From contig CAZYFH010000017.1 of NCBI GenBank assembly GCA_964646815.1, positions 10,172 through 74,171 on the forward strand: 64,000 nt of DNA, written 5' to 3'. Within the stretch, counting starts at the first letter, position 1. Each line of letters opens with the position of its first letter. Origin of the DNA: CAZYFH01 sp964646815. Its GTDB lineage: Bacteria; Acidobacteriota; Vicinamibacteria; Vicinamibacterales; UBA8438. The position numbers and the translations under genes are program-made. Below the pieces are notes generated by a model. That model had not been told where the DNA came from. It worked only from the letters and a program-made list of their open reading frames with translations, and did no database searches. This document shows positions 18,076-27,845 of the stretch, one piece after another.

Positions 18076-18859
18076 ATGCCACTGTGCCCAGACGAGTTCG
18101 AAGACCGATACGCCCGACCGCATGGCGACGCGACACGCCGTGCGGAACGCACCGTCCTGGGTCACGAGGCTGGCCTAAACGGCTACACCACGCTTGCACA
18201 GGCCGAGGCGCTGCACGAGGTGCTGCAGGTCACGCGGGGCCGACGCCTCCTGGACCTCGGGTGTGGCTACGGGTGGCCTGGCGTCCACATCGCGCAGCGC
18301 GACGGAGTCGACCTGGTCTCCAGCGATGTTCCCGTAGACGCGTTACGCGAGGCGATGACGGACGCGAACAGGTACCAACTTCGCGGATGAACCGCGGCCG
18401 CGGCCAACGGTCGCCGGCTGCCGTTTCGCTCGCTCGCCTTCGACGCCATCGTGCGCGCCGATGCGTTCTGTTGAATCGAGGACAAGCTCTCCGTGTGGAG
18501 AGAATGCCATCGCGTCCTGAAGCCGGGCGGTCGTATCGCCGGCTATGTCATCCATACTGTGGCGGGTCTGGCCGCCGACGACGAGCAGCGGGCGTCCGCA
18601 CTCGGGCCACCGCACGTCGCTGGTTCGACGGTGCACCTGGCGTGGTCAGGGGGGTTCTGCGACGTGACGCTGCAGGACGTCACCGACCTCTTCCGGTCCA
18701 CCTGCGAAGCGCTCCTCGAGGCGCGCGACCGGTGGAAACTCGAGTTGCGTGCGGAACTGGGTAATGAGGAGTACGCGGAGCGTCGCGGGCGAGGCGATGC
18801 TGACCGGCATTCGCGAAGGGTTGCTGCTGCGCTCTCTGGTCGCCGGCCGGAAGCCGTGA
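18076..18859 (+). pseudogene. class I SAM-dependent methyltransferase, inactivated
   Basis: The reading begins MPLCPDEFEDRYARPHG and contains motif I (LLDLGCGYGWPGVHIA), then NGRRLPFRSLAFDAIVRAD and ECHRVLKPGGRIAGYVIHT, so the family is clear. The frame is interrupted by TGA codons after QLRG (18388-18390) and after RADAFC (about 18472), and by a frameshift near 18790, after which EAMLTGIREGLLLRSLVAGRKP restores a sensible end. The intact ancestor would have had about 260 residues. The TGAs are best explained as point mutations. Confidence 0.8.
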
Positions 18860-18867
18860 GGATCGGA

Positions 18868-20673
18868 TCAGTCGACGCCGAAGGCGAGCAGCACGTTGCC
18901 AGGGCGCCCGCCGAACATGGCGTACCCGGAGGTCACGTAGACCATTCCGTCGACGACGACCGCCCCTGGCCCGTTGATCGATCCGCCCTTCGCCTCGACG
19001 CCGTTGACGGTGTCGTACTCGCCGTTCGTGTCGTATTGCCAGAGCACCGCTCCAGCGTCCGATGAGTAGGCGCGCAAGGTACCGTCGAACGCCCCCGAGA
19101 ACACCGCGCCCGGAATCGCGGTGACGGCCGCGAGCTGCGCCGCGCGGCACCCGTCGCAGACCGGCTCCCGTGGGTCGGCGTACCACACCAGCTCGCCGGT
19201 CCGCAGACGTACCGCGGCGAGACCACCGGGCTGCGGGCCGAGGTAATCCGAGTTGGCGAAATACGCCATCTCATCGTCCACGGCGAAGCCCCACTCGATA
19301 CCGCCGAGCGCGCTTCCCTCGCCGACGCGGTACTGCCACACGATTGCGCCGTCGCGGTCCGGGTCGAGCCCGTAGCCCACACCGGACTTCTGGCCGATCA
19401 CGAGCAGGTCGCGCCCGTTCGACATTGTGACAAGCACCGGCGAGGAGCCGAAGTCGAAGTCGGGGCCGTCCTCTTCGGGGCAGTTCGCGTTCTCACGCCC
19501 CCTGCAGATGATGAAGACGTCGCCCGGAGTGAGCTGATTCGACCATCGCACGGCGCCCGTCTCGAGGTCGAAGGCGATGATCGCGTCGCTCGTCGCGGCC
19601 GCCGGCTCGGTGTACGCATTGCCAGTCGCCCCATAGACGAGACCACGCTCGACGTCGATCGTCGGTGCCGACCAGATGGCGGCACCCGAGGGTCCCATGA
19701 GAAAGGCGCCGTCCGGGTTCCGCCCGCGCGGACTTGGCGCCTCGGCGATGGCGTAGCTCTTCCAGGTCACCTGCCCGGTCGCCGCGTCGAGGGCGACGAT
19801 GCTGCCGCGAAACGTGCAGCAGGCGTACGCCGGATTCGCCGCGAACACTTCTTCGAGTGAGGAGACCGGAACGTAGAGCCGGCCGCCGTAATAGGTGGGC
19901 GCACCGGTAATCCGTGCGGCCTCGTGATCGTCGACATCGATCACCCACAGCAACGCTCCCGTTGCCGCGTCGAGCGCGTACACGTTGGCGGTGGCATCCC
20001 CGAAGTAGATCGCCTGTCGACCGTCCGGAAGTCGGCTCACGGTCATGGCGCTGCGCACACCGCTCTTGGCCGCATACGACCAATGGGTGCACCCAGTCGC
20101 CGCGTCGAGCGCGTACACCTCACCGCGCTGGCTTCCGACGAACAACCGACCACCGACGACCGTCGGCTGGGCTGACGCCGCGGCCGCGTCAGGGAACCCG
20201 AACGCCCACTTGAGGCTCAAGCGGGGAACAGCGCCGGCGGTCAGGCCCGCCTGGTCGGCTGTCTGGAACCGCCTATTCCGGATGCCACCCCCCCAGCCGT
20301 TCCACTCGGGACCGCTCCCCAGACCGGGCCAGGCAGCTGTGGCCGCGCAGTTACCGGCGTCCGGAGCGGCGGCGCTGCCAGCGATGGCCCGCCCGGTGAC
20401 GAACTCAGCCACGGCCCGGTGCTCCGCTGCACTCAAATCGGCGCCTTGCTCACGCATCGCACCTGTGGCCAGCGCCGTAACAATCACTTCGGGCGCCAGG
20501 GACCGCATCGTGCTCATCGCGAGCGCGCGCGGCACGACGTCACTGAAATGGCAGGAGGCACAATGCTCGTCGAAGAGCGCCGAGCCGTTCGGCGTCTGCC
20601 CCGCGGCCGGCAACGGTGTGAACGCGGCCAGGAGACCGGTGAAGACGACGAGGACGAGCGCCGATCGGTTCAT
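18868..20673 (-). CDS. PQQ dehydrogenase with N-terminal cytochrome c domain
   Basis: The start at 20673 follows GAAGGAGGTGC and gives 601 residues with a signal peptide. A single c-type heme motif CASCH (residues 38-42) sits in an N-terminal cytochrome domain, followed by NCAATAAWPGLGSGPEWNGWGGGIRNRRFQ and an eight-bladed propeller with DAATGCTHWSY and DAATGALLWV repeats. Cytochrome first and propeller second is the order of polyvinyl-alcohol dehydrogenase-like quinohaemoproteins, which oxidise alcohols in the periplasm and pass electrons to the heme. The substrate is not determined. It is divergent from the tannase-like gene at 20843. Confidence 0.88.
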   Translation of the reverse strand: MNRSALVLVVFTGLLAAFTPLPAAGQTPNGSALFDEHCASCHFSDVVPRALAMSTMRSLAPEVIVTALATGAMREQGADLSAAEHRAVAEFVTGRAIAGSAAAPDAGNCAATAAWPGLGSGPEWNGWGGGIRNRRFQTADQAGLTAGAVPRLSLKWAFGFPDAAAASAQPTVVGGRLFVGSQRGEVYALDAATGCTHWSYAAKSGVRSAMTVSRLPDGRQAIYFGDATANVYALDAATGALLWVIDVDDHEAARITGAPTYYGGRLYVPVSSLEEVFAANPAYACCTFRGSIVALDAATGQVTWKSYAIAEAPSPRGRNPDGAFLMGPSGAAIWSAPTIDVERGLVYGATGNAYTEPAAATSDAIIAFDLETGAVRWSNQLTPGDVFIICRGRENANCPEEDGPDFDFGSSPVLVTMSNGRDLLVIGQKSGVGYGLDPDRDGAIVWQYRVGEGSALGGIEWGFAVDDEMAYFANSDYLGPQPGGLAAVRLRTGELVWYADPREPVCDGCRAAQLAAVTAIPGAVFSGAFDGTLRAYSSDAGAVLWQYDTNGEYDTVNGVEAKGGSINGPGAVVVDGMVYVTSGYAMFGGRPGNVLLAFGVD

Positions 20674-20842
20674 TGCACCTCCTTCAGCGGTTACCGAGTC
20701 GATAACCCGGTGCGCTCCCCCCTCCCACGCCCCCAATGTTCGAGGGTCCCCGATAATACCGCCTCCTGCTTGGCCTGACGAAGCCACACTCTTGAGCGAA
20801 CGACGCGACGGCGGTACGCTGTCCACGCACGGGAGGCACGAC

Positions 20843-22465
20843 ATGAATGCACGGATGGTGACCGCGGTGGGGGTATCGGTGCTCAGTGCAGGGATCATGG
20901 CGAGCACTGGTGGGGGCGCGCCCACCGGGGCCGCCGCGCAGACCCCGAGCGCGCCGGGCGATTGCGGCGGGCTGGTCGCGGCGCGCCTCGGAGCGCCGCA
21001 CACGGAGATCGCCGAGGCCGAGCCGATCACGGCGCTGTTCGCAGCCCCTGACAACGCGCGCTCACGTGGCGTGACGGTCGACACTCCGTTCTGCCGCGTG
21101 TCAGGCGTCGCGCGACCGACGGCTGACTCCGAGATCCGGTTCGAGGTGTGGCTGCCACCTGCCGAGGAGTGGAACGGACGCTTCCGCGGCGTCGGCGCGG
21201 GTGGGTCGACCGGCGCCATCAGCTACGGGCCGATGGCGTCGAGCGTGACGGCCGGCTATGCCGTCGTGGCGACCGACAACGGCCACACCAGCACGAGTGG
21301 CTTCGACGGGAGCTGGTCGCTCGGACACCCGCAGCGCATCGTTGACTTCGGCTACCGCGCGCAGCACGAGGCGACCGTCGCCGGTCAGGCAGTGACCGCC
21401 CTGTACTACGGCCGGGCAGCAGACTACGCGTACTTCATCGGCTGCTCGCAGGGTGGACACCATGCGCTGATGGAAGCGCAGCGTTATCCCGAGGACTACG
21501 ACGGCATCGTCGCCGGCGCGCCGGCGAACTACTGGACCGGCCTGATGGCGGGAGAGCTGTGGTCCGGACTCGCAAGTCTTCGGGACCCCGTCGGGGGCCT
21601 GCCGGATACCAAGCTTCCGATTCTGGGCAACGCGGTCCTTACGGCGTGCGACGAAGTGGACGGCCTCGCCGACGGCCTGATCGATGACCCGCGGAACTGC
21701 GATTTCGACCCGTCCACCGTCGAGTGCGCGAACGGCGACGATACCGACTGCCTGACCGCCGCGCAGGTCAAGGCCGTGGAGCAGATCTACGAGGGACCGC
21801 GCAACCCGCGGACGGGCGAGCGCATCTACCCCGGCTACCCGCCCGGGAGCGAGTATTTCGCCTCGCCACAAGGCATCGGCGGGTGGGGACCGTTCTGGGC
21901 GGGGATCTCCGAGCCGGGCGGCAGCTCGAACGACTTCATGAAGTACACCGTCTTCCGCGACCCGGATTACAACGTCCGCACGTTCGACTTCGATCGGGAC
22001 TGGGCACTGGTCAACGAGCGCCAGGTCGCCGACGACACGCTCGCGTCGGCGCTCAACGCCACCGACGCCGACCTATCACCGTTGGAATCCCGCGGCGGCA
22101 AGCTCCTCATCTATCACGGGTGGGCGGACCCGCTGGTGACGCCGTACAACACGGTTGACTACTACGAGGACATCGTGCAATCGGTCGGTGGCCGCACCGA
22201 GACCGAGGCCTTCGTCCGGTTGTTCATGGCGCCGGGCGTCGGACACTGCCGCGGAGGCGTGGGGCCCGATCAGTTCGACATGCCGGCGGCGATTGAACGC
22301 TGGGTCGAGCAGGGGGTCGCGCCCGACCGCATCACGGCGAGCCACATGACGGACGGCGAGGTCGATCGCACTCGGCCCCTCTGCCCCTACCCCCAGGTCG
22401 CGCGCTGGACGGGCCAGGGCAGCATCGACGAGGCTGCCAACTTTAGGTGCGTGAATCCCCGCTAG
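20843..22465 (+). CDS. tannase/feruloyl-esterase-family hydrolase
   Basis: The ATG at 20843 follows GGGAGG and gives 540 residues with a signal peptide. The nucleophile is in GCSQGG (C201-S202), GWADPLVTP provides Asp and VGHCRGG the His-Cys, so the full CS-D-HC motif of the tannase family is present, with the two cysteines expected to form the disulfide that positions Ser and His. The insertion between the catalytic elements (NCDFDPSTVEC...DTDCLT) resembles the calcium-binding lid. It probably cleaves aromatic esters in the periplasm or outside the cell. Confidence 0.9.
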   Translation: MNARMVTAVGVSVLSAGIMASTGGGAPTGAAAQTPSAPGDCGGLVAARLGAPHTEIAEAEPITALFAAPDNARSRGVTVDTPFCRVSGVARPTADSEIRFEVWLPPAEEWNGRFRGVGAGGSTGAISYGPMASSVTAGYAVVATDNGHTSTSGFDGSWSLGHPQRIVDFGYRAQHEATVAGQAVTALYYGRAADYAYFIGCSQGGHHALMEAQRYPEDYDGIVAGAPANYWTGLMAGELWSGLASLRDPVGGLPDTKLPILGNAVLTACDEVDGLADGLIDDPRNCDFDPSTVECANGDDTDCLTAAQVKAVEQIYEGPRNPRTGERIYPGYPPGSEYFASPQGIGGWGPFWAGISEPGGSSNDFMKYTVFRDPDYNVRTFDFDRDWALVNERQVADDTLASALNATDADLSPLESRGGKLLIYHGWADPLVTPYNTVDYYEDIVQSVGGRTETEAFVRLFMAPGVGHCRGGVGPDQFDMPAAIERWVEQGVAPDRITASHMTDGEVDRTRPLCPYPQVARWTGQGSIDEAANFRCVNPR

Positions 22466-22515
22466 CGCTTTGTTTCAGAGGCCCGCATCAGGGTGAGGAG
22501 CAAATAGGCCGCACC

Positions 22516-22734
22516 ATGCCGCTGATCGTCGGAGACCGGATCGGGCACGACCACGTCATCTCCCTCATCGGTGAGGGGGGCATGGGCCAGATCTATCAGG
22601 TCACCGACACGAAGCTCAATCGCGATGTCGCGCTGAAGATCCTCCCAGACGCCTTCGCGACGGACTCCGCTCGCCTCGCTCGGTTCCAGCGGGAAGCGCA
22701 GGTACTAGGATCATATTCGGCGGTACCTTTTTAA
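22516..22734 (+). pseudogene. N-terminal stub of a Ser/Thr protein kinase gene (copy 1)
   Basis: MPLIVGDRIGHDHVISLIGEGGMGQIYQVTDTKLNRDVALKILP is the start of a PknB-type bacterial kinase, with the glycine loop GEGGMGQIY and the VALK lysine. The homology ends after RFQREAQVL and a stop follows five residues later (SAVPF, 22732-22734). The catalytic loop and everything after are missing, so it cannot be an active kinase. Two more stubs with the same beginning occur at 61215 and 63130. Confidence 0.8.
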
Positions 22735-23087
22735 CGCGCTGGTTCCAGGGCCGCGTTCGCGCAGAAATCCAACCCTAGCGTAAAGAGATAAGAACTCCAG
22801 GCAAGTGGGCCCAGCGGTTGGTCTCGCAGAGAAAACCGTCGGAGGCACCGCAACCCAGCCCCTCAGAACAGCCACCCTGCTGCCGTGACAACGCGGTTTT
22901 CGGAGAGGGACCAACGCTGGGTCACCCTCCGAGCCGTGGTGCACTTCGAACCTGCGGGAGCCGTGGCCGGCCTGACGCCATGCGCCGAGGCGCGTTTCTG
23001 CGCGCCTCGCGGGCGCGGAGCGAGTCTCTCAGGTCTCCGCGTAGCGTCCCGCGGCAGGGTTCGTGGGCGCAGCCCCCCAGTCTGACC
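22735..23087. other. 353-base stretch without a gene
   Basis: No coding signal with a recognisable product is seen on either strand. The only structure is a hairpin near the right end, described separately. Confidence 0.5.
22986..23009. repeat. 9-base-pair hairpin near the esterase 3' end
   Basis: CGAGGCGCG and CGCGCCTCG flank a 6-base loop TTTCTG. It lies 79 bases beyond the stop of the minus-strand esterase gene and could be a 3' end or a dispersed palindrome. Confidence 0.45.
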
Positions 23088-24089
23088 CTAGTTCGATGGC
23101 CGGCGTCGCCCGTAGGGGCGCTGGCCGAGCGCCCGCTGCATCACCTCGTACTGCACCGACATGATGTGGCCAATCGACTCGATCCAGTACGCCGCGTTGT
23201 GCGCCCCCGGCATCTGCATGTAGTCGAACGGGATACCTTCCTCAAGCATGATCGCGGCCAGCTTCTTCGCCCCCTCGATGAGCCGGTCCTCGGTACCGCA
23301 GTCGAGGTAGATGTGGGGGAGCTGATCCCTCGGCACCTGGCGGATGAGCGTGAACGGATCGTAGGCTTCCGCCTGCTCGGGCGTCGTGAACATTGTCCCG
23401 TTCGGTGTGCGCTCGACCTGGCTGCTGAAGCTGTTGATATCGATCAGCGGATTCGGCTGTCGCCGACGTTCCCGTTGCTCTGCGGTGAGCTCGCGCGGCG
23501 TCCGGGGAGGCATCTCCCCGCGCATCCGAGCGGCCGCCTGGCGGCCGTACTCCAGCGCGCCGCTCGTGCTGCCAATGGAGACGAACATGTCGGGATGCCG
23601 GAGACCCAGCGTAATCCCACCGAAGCCACCCATTGACAGCCCGGTGATCGCGCGTCCTTCGCGCTGCGCAATGGTCCGAAAGTTCCAGTCGACATGGCTC
23701 ACCACGTCCTCGATAACATGGTCTTCCCAGTTGTTCTTCTGCCCGCCTGCGCTTTCGGCCCAGTTGACATACCAGGAATTGCCGACGTCGGGCATCACGA
23801 CGATGAGGTCGTCGTAGAGGCCGGCGTAGAATGGCGCGCCGTTGGCCAGCCCCCACGCCGTGTAGTTCTGCGTCAGCCCATGCAGCAGGTAGAGAACGGG
23901 ATACCGCTCGGTCGACGCCTCGTAGTCGCCGGGTAGCAGGATGTTGTATTTCATCGCCCGCTCAACGGCCGGGCTGAAGAACTCCACGGTCTGGAGCTTC
24001 AATCCCTCGGCTATGGCCGAGGTCGCGAGCGCGACGAGCGCGACCGCCAACGCCGTGGTCCGCAGCATCCGCATCGTTATCGTTCTCAT
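23088..24089 (-). CDS. exported alpha/beta-hydrolase esterase (PF00756-type)
   Basis: The ATG at 24089, after GGGGAGGTC, gives 333 residues with a signal peptide (MLRTTALAVALVALATSAIA). YPVLYLLHGLTQNYTAW, the nucleophile elbow GLSMGGFGG and late YLDCGTEDRLIEG and PGAHNAAYW provide the Ser, Asp and His of an esterase-D/antigen-85-like hydrolase. It probably acts on a small ester or a carbohydrate-linked acyl group in the periplasm. It diverges from the PQQ dehydrogenase at 24241 with a 151-base shared promoter region. Confidence 0.88.
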   Translation of the reverse strand: MRTITMRMLRTTALAVALVALATSAIAEGLKLQTVEFFSPAVERAMKYNILLPGDYEASTERYPVLYLLHGLTQNYTAWGLANGAPFYAGLYDDLIVVMPDVGNSWYVNWAESAGGQKNNWEDHVIEDVVSHVDWNFRTIAQREGRAITGLSMGGFGGITLGLRHPDMFVSIGSTSGALEYGRQAAARMRGEMPPRTPRELTAEQRERRRQPNPLIDINSFSSQVERTPNGTMFTTPEQAEAYDPFTLIRQVPRDQLPHIYLDCGTEDRLIEGAKKLAAIMLEEGIPFDYMQMPGAHNAAYWIESIGHIMSVQYEVMQRALGQRPYGRRRPSN

Positions 24090-24240
24090 AATGACCTCCC
24101 CGAGCCCGAGCGCGCGGAACTCACCCCGTGGCAGGCTCGCTCGGGACCGCTTCATCCTACCCGAAAAACGACTACTGGCCGACGCGCGCATCCTCGCGGT
24201 ATCCTTTGGCCCGGTTCCCAAGACGACGGAGGACGATCGA

Positions 24241-26217
24241 ATGGCAATGAACCGCTCGCGGGTCGCCTGGGTGCTTGCGGCGTGGATCGCCGTCGCTGGA
24301 GGGACGGCCGACACCGAGGCCCAGCAGGAGGGCACCCGGAACGGGGAATGGCCGACCTATGGCGGCGACCTCGCCAACACCCGCTATTCGCCGCTCGACC
24401 AGATCACCGGAGAGAACTTCAACGACCTGGAGCTGGCGTGGAGCCTGAAGACCGACAACTTCGGACCCTCGCCGGAACGCGCGCTGCAGGCGACACCGCT
24501 TATGGTGAACGGGGTCGTCTATGCGGCGGTGGGCACACGGCGCGTTGCGGTGGCGCTCGATGCCGCGACCGGCGAAATCCTCTGGTTCCATCGCTACGAT
24601 GAGGGCGAACGGGGCGAGGCGGCGCCCCGGCGGCTCTCGGGGCGAGGCCTGGCCTATCGCGACGACGGGGGCGACGGCGAGATCTACTACGTCACGCCTG
24701 GCTATCACTTAATCGGCCTCGATGCGGTCACGGGCGAGCGCCTCCCGGGGTTCGGGTCCGACGGAATCGTCGACCTCAAACGGGGGCTCGATCAGGAAAT
24801 CGACTTGGTGACTGGCGAGATCGGACTGCACGCGACGCCCGTCGTCGTCGGCAGCACGATCGTCGTCGGCGCCGCGCACCTCCCCGGCGGGTCGCCCGAG
24901 TCGATGACCAACGTGAAGGGCTTCATCCGGGGATTCGATGCGTCGACCGGCGCGCGGAAGTGGATCTTCCACACGATCCCGCTGGGCGACGAATTCGGAA
25001 ACGACACTTGGCAGGGTGACTCGTGGCGCTACACCGGCAACACCGGCGTTTGGGGACAGATATCGATCGACCCGGAGCTAGGCCTCGCCTACCTGCCGGT
25101 CGAGATGCCGACCAACGATTACTACGGCGGCCACCGGCTCGGCGACAACCTGTTCTCTGACAGCCTGGTCGCGGTCGACCTCGAAACCGGTGAGCGACGT
25201 TGGCACTTCCAGATCACCCATCACGATGTGTGGGACTGGGATTTACCGGCGGCCCCGATCCTCGCCGATATCACGGTGGACGGGCGCAACATCAAAGCGG
25301 TCGCGCTGCCGACCAAACAGGCATGGGTGTTCGTGTTCGACCGCGAGACGGGCGAGCCCGTCTGGCCGATCGAAGAACAGCCGGTCGACCCGTCCGACGT
25401 CCCGGGCGAGCTGCTGTCCCCGACGCAGCCGCACCCGACGAAACCGCCGGCGTTCGATCGGCAGGGGGTCGGCCCTGAGGACCTGATCGACTTTACGCTC
25501 GAGCTGCGCGAGATGGCGCTAGAGATCCTCAACCGCCGCCGCTACGGCCGTTCGATCTACACGCCACCCTCGGTCGCGACGGCCGACGGGACCCTCGGCA
25601 CGATGCAGGTACCGTCGTCCACCGGCGGGGTGAACTGGCCTGGAGGGTCGCTCGACCCGAAAACGGGGATCTACTATCAGTACTCGAAGTCCGAGATTAC
25701 CAGCCTGGGGCTCGTCAACGATCCCGAGCGATCGGACATGAACTTCATCAGTGGCCGCCCCGAAGGGGTCAGTGCGGCGGACGCAGCCCTCAACATCCGT
25801 GGTATTCCAATCCTCAAGCCGCCATGGGGCCGAATCACGGCCATCGATCTCAACACGGGTGACATCCTCTGGCAGATCCCGCACGGCGAGACCGCCGACA
25901 ACATCCGTAACCACCCGTTGTTGGAGGGCATCGACATTCCGAGGACTGGCCGGCCCGGGCGTGTCGGCACCCTGATCACGAAGACGCTCGTGGTCGCGGG
26001 TGACGGTGGAACATTTACGAACGAGGTGGGCGTATCCGGCGCGATGCTCCGAGCATACGACAAGATGACCGGCGCCGAGCTCGGCGCGGTGTACATGCCC
26101 ACACGGCAGAGCGGTTCGCCGATGACCTACTTGCACGATGGCCAGCAATACATCGTCGTCGCCGTGAGCGGCGGTGGCCATGGGGGCGAGCTGCTCGCAT
26201 ATCGCCTGCCATCATGA
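24241..26217 (+). CDS. PQQ-dependent dehydrogenase (quinoprotein)
   Basis: The ATG at 24241 (after GGAGGACGATC) gives 658 residues with a signal peptide. EWPTYGGDLANTRYSPLDQITGENFNDLELAW is the entry sequence of quinoprotein glucose/alcohol dehydrogenases. Later segments include GYHLIGLDAVTGERLPGFG, TGNTGVWGQISIDPELGLAYLPVEMPT and HHDVWDWDLPAAPIL, which line the PQQ site. No heme motif is present, so electrons must leave through a separate carrier. Its stop overlaps the pntAA start (ATGA), suggesting co-translation with the transhydrogenase genes. Confidence 0.9.
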   Translation: MAMNRSRVAWVLAAWIAVAGGTADTEAQQEGTRNGEWPTYGGDLANTRYSPLDQITGENFNDLELAWSLKTDNFGPSPERALQATPLMVNGVVYAAVGTRRVAVALDAATGEILWFHRYDEGERGEAAPRRLSGRGLAYRDDGGDGEIYYVTPGYHLIGLDAVTGERLPGFGSDGIVDLKRGLDQEIDLVTGEIGLHATPVVVGSTIVVGAAHLPGGSPESMTNVKGFIRGFDASTGARKWIFHTIPLGDEFGNDTWQGDSWRYTGNTGVWGQISIDPELGLAYLPVEMPTNDYYGGHRLGDNLFSDSLVAVDLETGERRWHFQITHHDVWDWDLPAAPILADITVDGRNIKAVALPTKQAWVFVFDRETGEPVWPIEEQPVDPSDVPGELLSPTQPHPTKPPAFDRQGVGPEDLIDFTLELREMALEILNRRRYGRSIYTPPSVATADGTLGTMQVPSSTGGVNWPGGSLDPKTGIYYQYSKSEITSLGLVNDPERSDMNFISGRPEGVSAADAALNIRGIPILKPPWGRITAIDLNTGDILWQIPHGETADNIRNHPLLEGIDIPRTGRPGRVGTLITKTLVVAGDGGTFTNEVGVSGAMLRAYDKMTGAELGAVYMPTRQSGSPMTYLHDGQQYIVVAVSGGGHGGELLAYRLPS

Positions 26218-27386
26218 TCGTCGGAGTTCCCAAGGAAGCGTTCCCAGGCGAGCGTCGCGTCTCAGTGGTTCCCGCCGTTCTCCCGTCGCTGACAAAGGCC
26301 TCGCTCGACGTGGTCGTCGAGCCGTCGGCCGGCGCCTCCGCGGGGTTCCCCGACAGCGCATACACCGGCAAGGGCGCACGGCTTGCCGAGTCGCGCGCGC
26401 AGCTGTTCGCGGACGCCGACGTCGTGCTGCAAGTGCGAACGCCCGGCGCGGCGGGTGACGCGGGTCAGACGGACCTCGCCTCGCTCCGGCGAGACCAAAC
26501 GGTCCTCGGGTTCTCGGAGCCGCTCGCGGAGCCAGCCCTCGCGCGGGCGGTCGCGGAGCGGGGCGTCACCGCGTTCTCGATGGATCTCATCCCGCGCATC
26601 ACGCGCGCCCAGGGCATGGACGCGCTCTCGTCGATGGCGACGATCGCCGGCTACAAGGCAGTGCTCCTCGCGGCCGACACACTTCCCCGCATGTTCCCGA
26701 TGATGATGACGGCCGCTGGTACCATCGTACCCGCGCGCGTGCTCGTCATCGGCGCCGGTGTCGCCGGCCTGCAGGCGATCGCGTCAGCTCGCCGGCTCGG
26801 GGCGCGAGTGGAAGCGTACGACGTGCGGCCGGCCGTCAAGGAGCAGGTCGAAAGCCTCGGAGCGAAGTTCGTCGAACTCCCGCTCGAGACCAGCGAGGCG
26901 GAAGACGCCGGCGGCTACGCGAAAGCGCAGGACGAGAGCTTTCTGGTTCGGCAGCGGGAGATGATGACGCGTGTCGTGGCGAACAGCGACGTCGTCATCA
27001 CGACGGCGCTGATCCCGGGCAAGACGGCGCCGGTGCTGGTCACGGCCGAGATGGTGGCCAGCATGGAACCGGGAGCGGTCATCGTTGACCTGGCGGCGGA
27101 ACGGGGCGGGAACTGCGCGTTGACACGAGCCGATGAAACGACGGTCGAGGATGGCGTGACGATTCTGGGGCCGACCAACCTCCCCTCGACGGTGCCGTAT
27201 CACGCCTCGCAGATGTATGCGAAGAACATCTCGACGCTGCTGCTCCATCTGGTCTCCGACGGCGCAATGACGATCGATCTGGAGGACGAGATTACGGCGG
27301 GGACATTGATCTCACGCGGCGGTGAGGTGGTACACCCGCGAGTCAGAGAGCTGCTCGACGTAGGACAGGCCGGGCCTAGAGCTTAG
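26214..27386 (+). CDS. pntAA: NAD(P) transhydrogenase subunit alpha, part 1 (NAD-binding domain)
   Basis: The 390-residue soluble subunit binds NAD(H) in the proton-translocating transhydrogenase, which makes NADPH from NADH at the expense of the proton gradient. MIVGVPKEAFPGERRVSVVP is the family start (KExxxGExRVA pattern), and the Rossmann motif is VLVIGAGVAGLQAIASARRLGA (about residues 175-196), near the alanine-dehydrogenase-like QAMDALSSMATIAGYKAVL region. The split alpha subunit (AA plus AB) is the common bacterial three-gene form. The start overlaps the upstream dehydrogenase stop by 4 bases. Confidence 0.95.
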   Translation: MIVGVPKEAFPGERRVSVVPAVLPSLTKASLDVVVEPSAGASAGFPDSAYTGKGARLAESRAQLFADADVVLQVRTPGAAGDAGQTDLASLRRDQTVLGFSEPLAEPALARAVAERGVTAFSMDLIPRITRAQGMDALSSMATIAGYKAVLLAADTLPRMFPMMMTAAGTIVPARVLVIGAGVAGLQAIASARRLGARVEAYDVRPAVKEQVESLGAKFVELPLETSEAEDAGGYAKAQDESFLVRQREMMTRVVANSDVVITTALIPGKTAPVLVTAEMVASMEPGAVIVDLAAERGGNCALTRADETTVEDGVTILGPTNLPSTVPYHASQMYAKNISTLLLHLVSDGAMTIDLEDEITAGTLISRGGEVVHPRVRELLDVGQAGPRA

Positions 27387-27405
27387 GGTTGGGGCATTTT
27401 CTCCT

Positions 27406-27684
27406 ATGGAAACGTTCATCCCGCTGCTGACCATCTTCATGCTGGCGATCTTCGTCGGCTTCGAGATCATCACCAAGGTGCCGCCGCTGCTCCACACACC
27501 GCTCATGTCGGGCAGTAACGCCATCTCGGGTATCACGATCATCGGCGCCCTGTTGTCCGTCTCGTCCTCCACTCGCGCGACGATAATCCTCGGGTTCCTG
27601 GCGCTCGTCATCGCCACCATCAATGTCGTCGGCGGGTTTTTGGTCACGCACCGGATGCTCGGCATGTTCAAGAAGAAGGACTAG
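27406..27684 (+). CDS. pntAB: NAD(P) transhydrogenase subunit alpha, part 2 (membrane)
   Basis: The 92-residue protein has three hydrophobic segments and the family motif VGFEIITKVPPLLHTPLMSGSNAISGI, with the TPLMSGSNAISG stretch at the end of the first segment. It forms part of the proton channel with PntB. It lies 19 bases after pntAA. Confidence 0.95.
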   Translation: METFIPLLTIFMLAIFVGFEIITKVPPLLHTPLMSGSNAISGITIIGALLSVSSSTRATIILGFLALVIATINVVGGFLVTHRMLGMFKKKD

Positions 27685-27845
27685 CAGCCTGTGGTGAAAG
27701 ACCTGCTGCATTCGACCGGCCCTGCATCCCGCCTGATTGCGGTGCTCGTCGGTCAAATACTGGGAGTATTCTCCCTTCTCGCGCCTTGTCAGCCAGGCGC
27801 ATCACCGGTCTCGGTGCGAACCGGGACGTTCACCACGGGCTGCTA
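27685..27845. other. 161-base spacer inside the pnt operon with an inverted repeat
   Basis: The spacer contains AATACT-GGG-AGTATT (27756-27770), a perfect 6-base-pair dyad. An open frame runs into pntB from upstream but lacks the transhydrogenase N-terminus, so the spacer is probably untranslated or part of an inserted fragment. Confidence 0.45.

Noticed and set aside
18388..18474. TGA read as tryptophan in the methyltransferase
   Set aside because: TGA ends other genes here, including the antitoxin gene, and a frameshift follows in the same gene, so pseudogenisation is simpler.
27786..27845. Upstream TTG start for pntB
   Set aside because: The extra 20 residues lack homology and a ribosome-binding site; family sequence starts near 27846.
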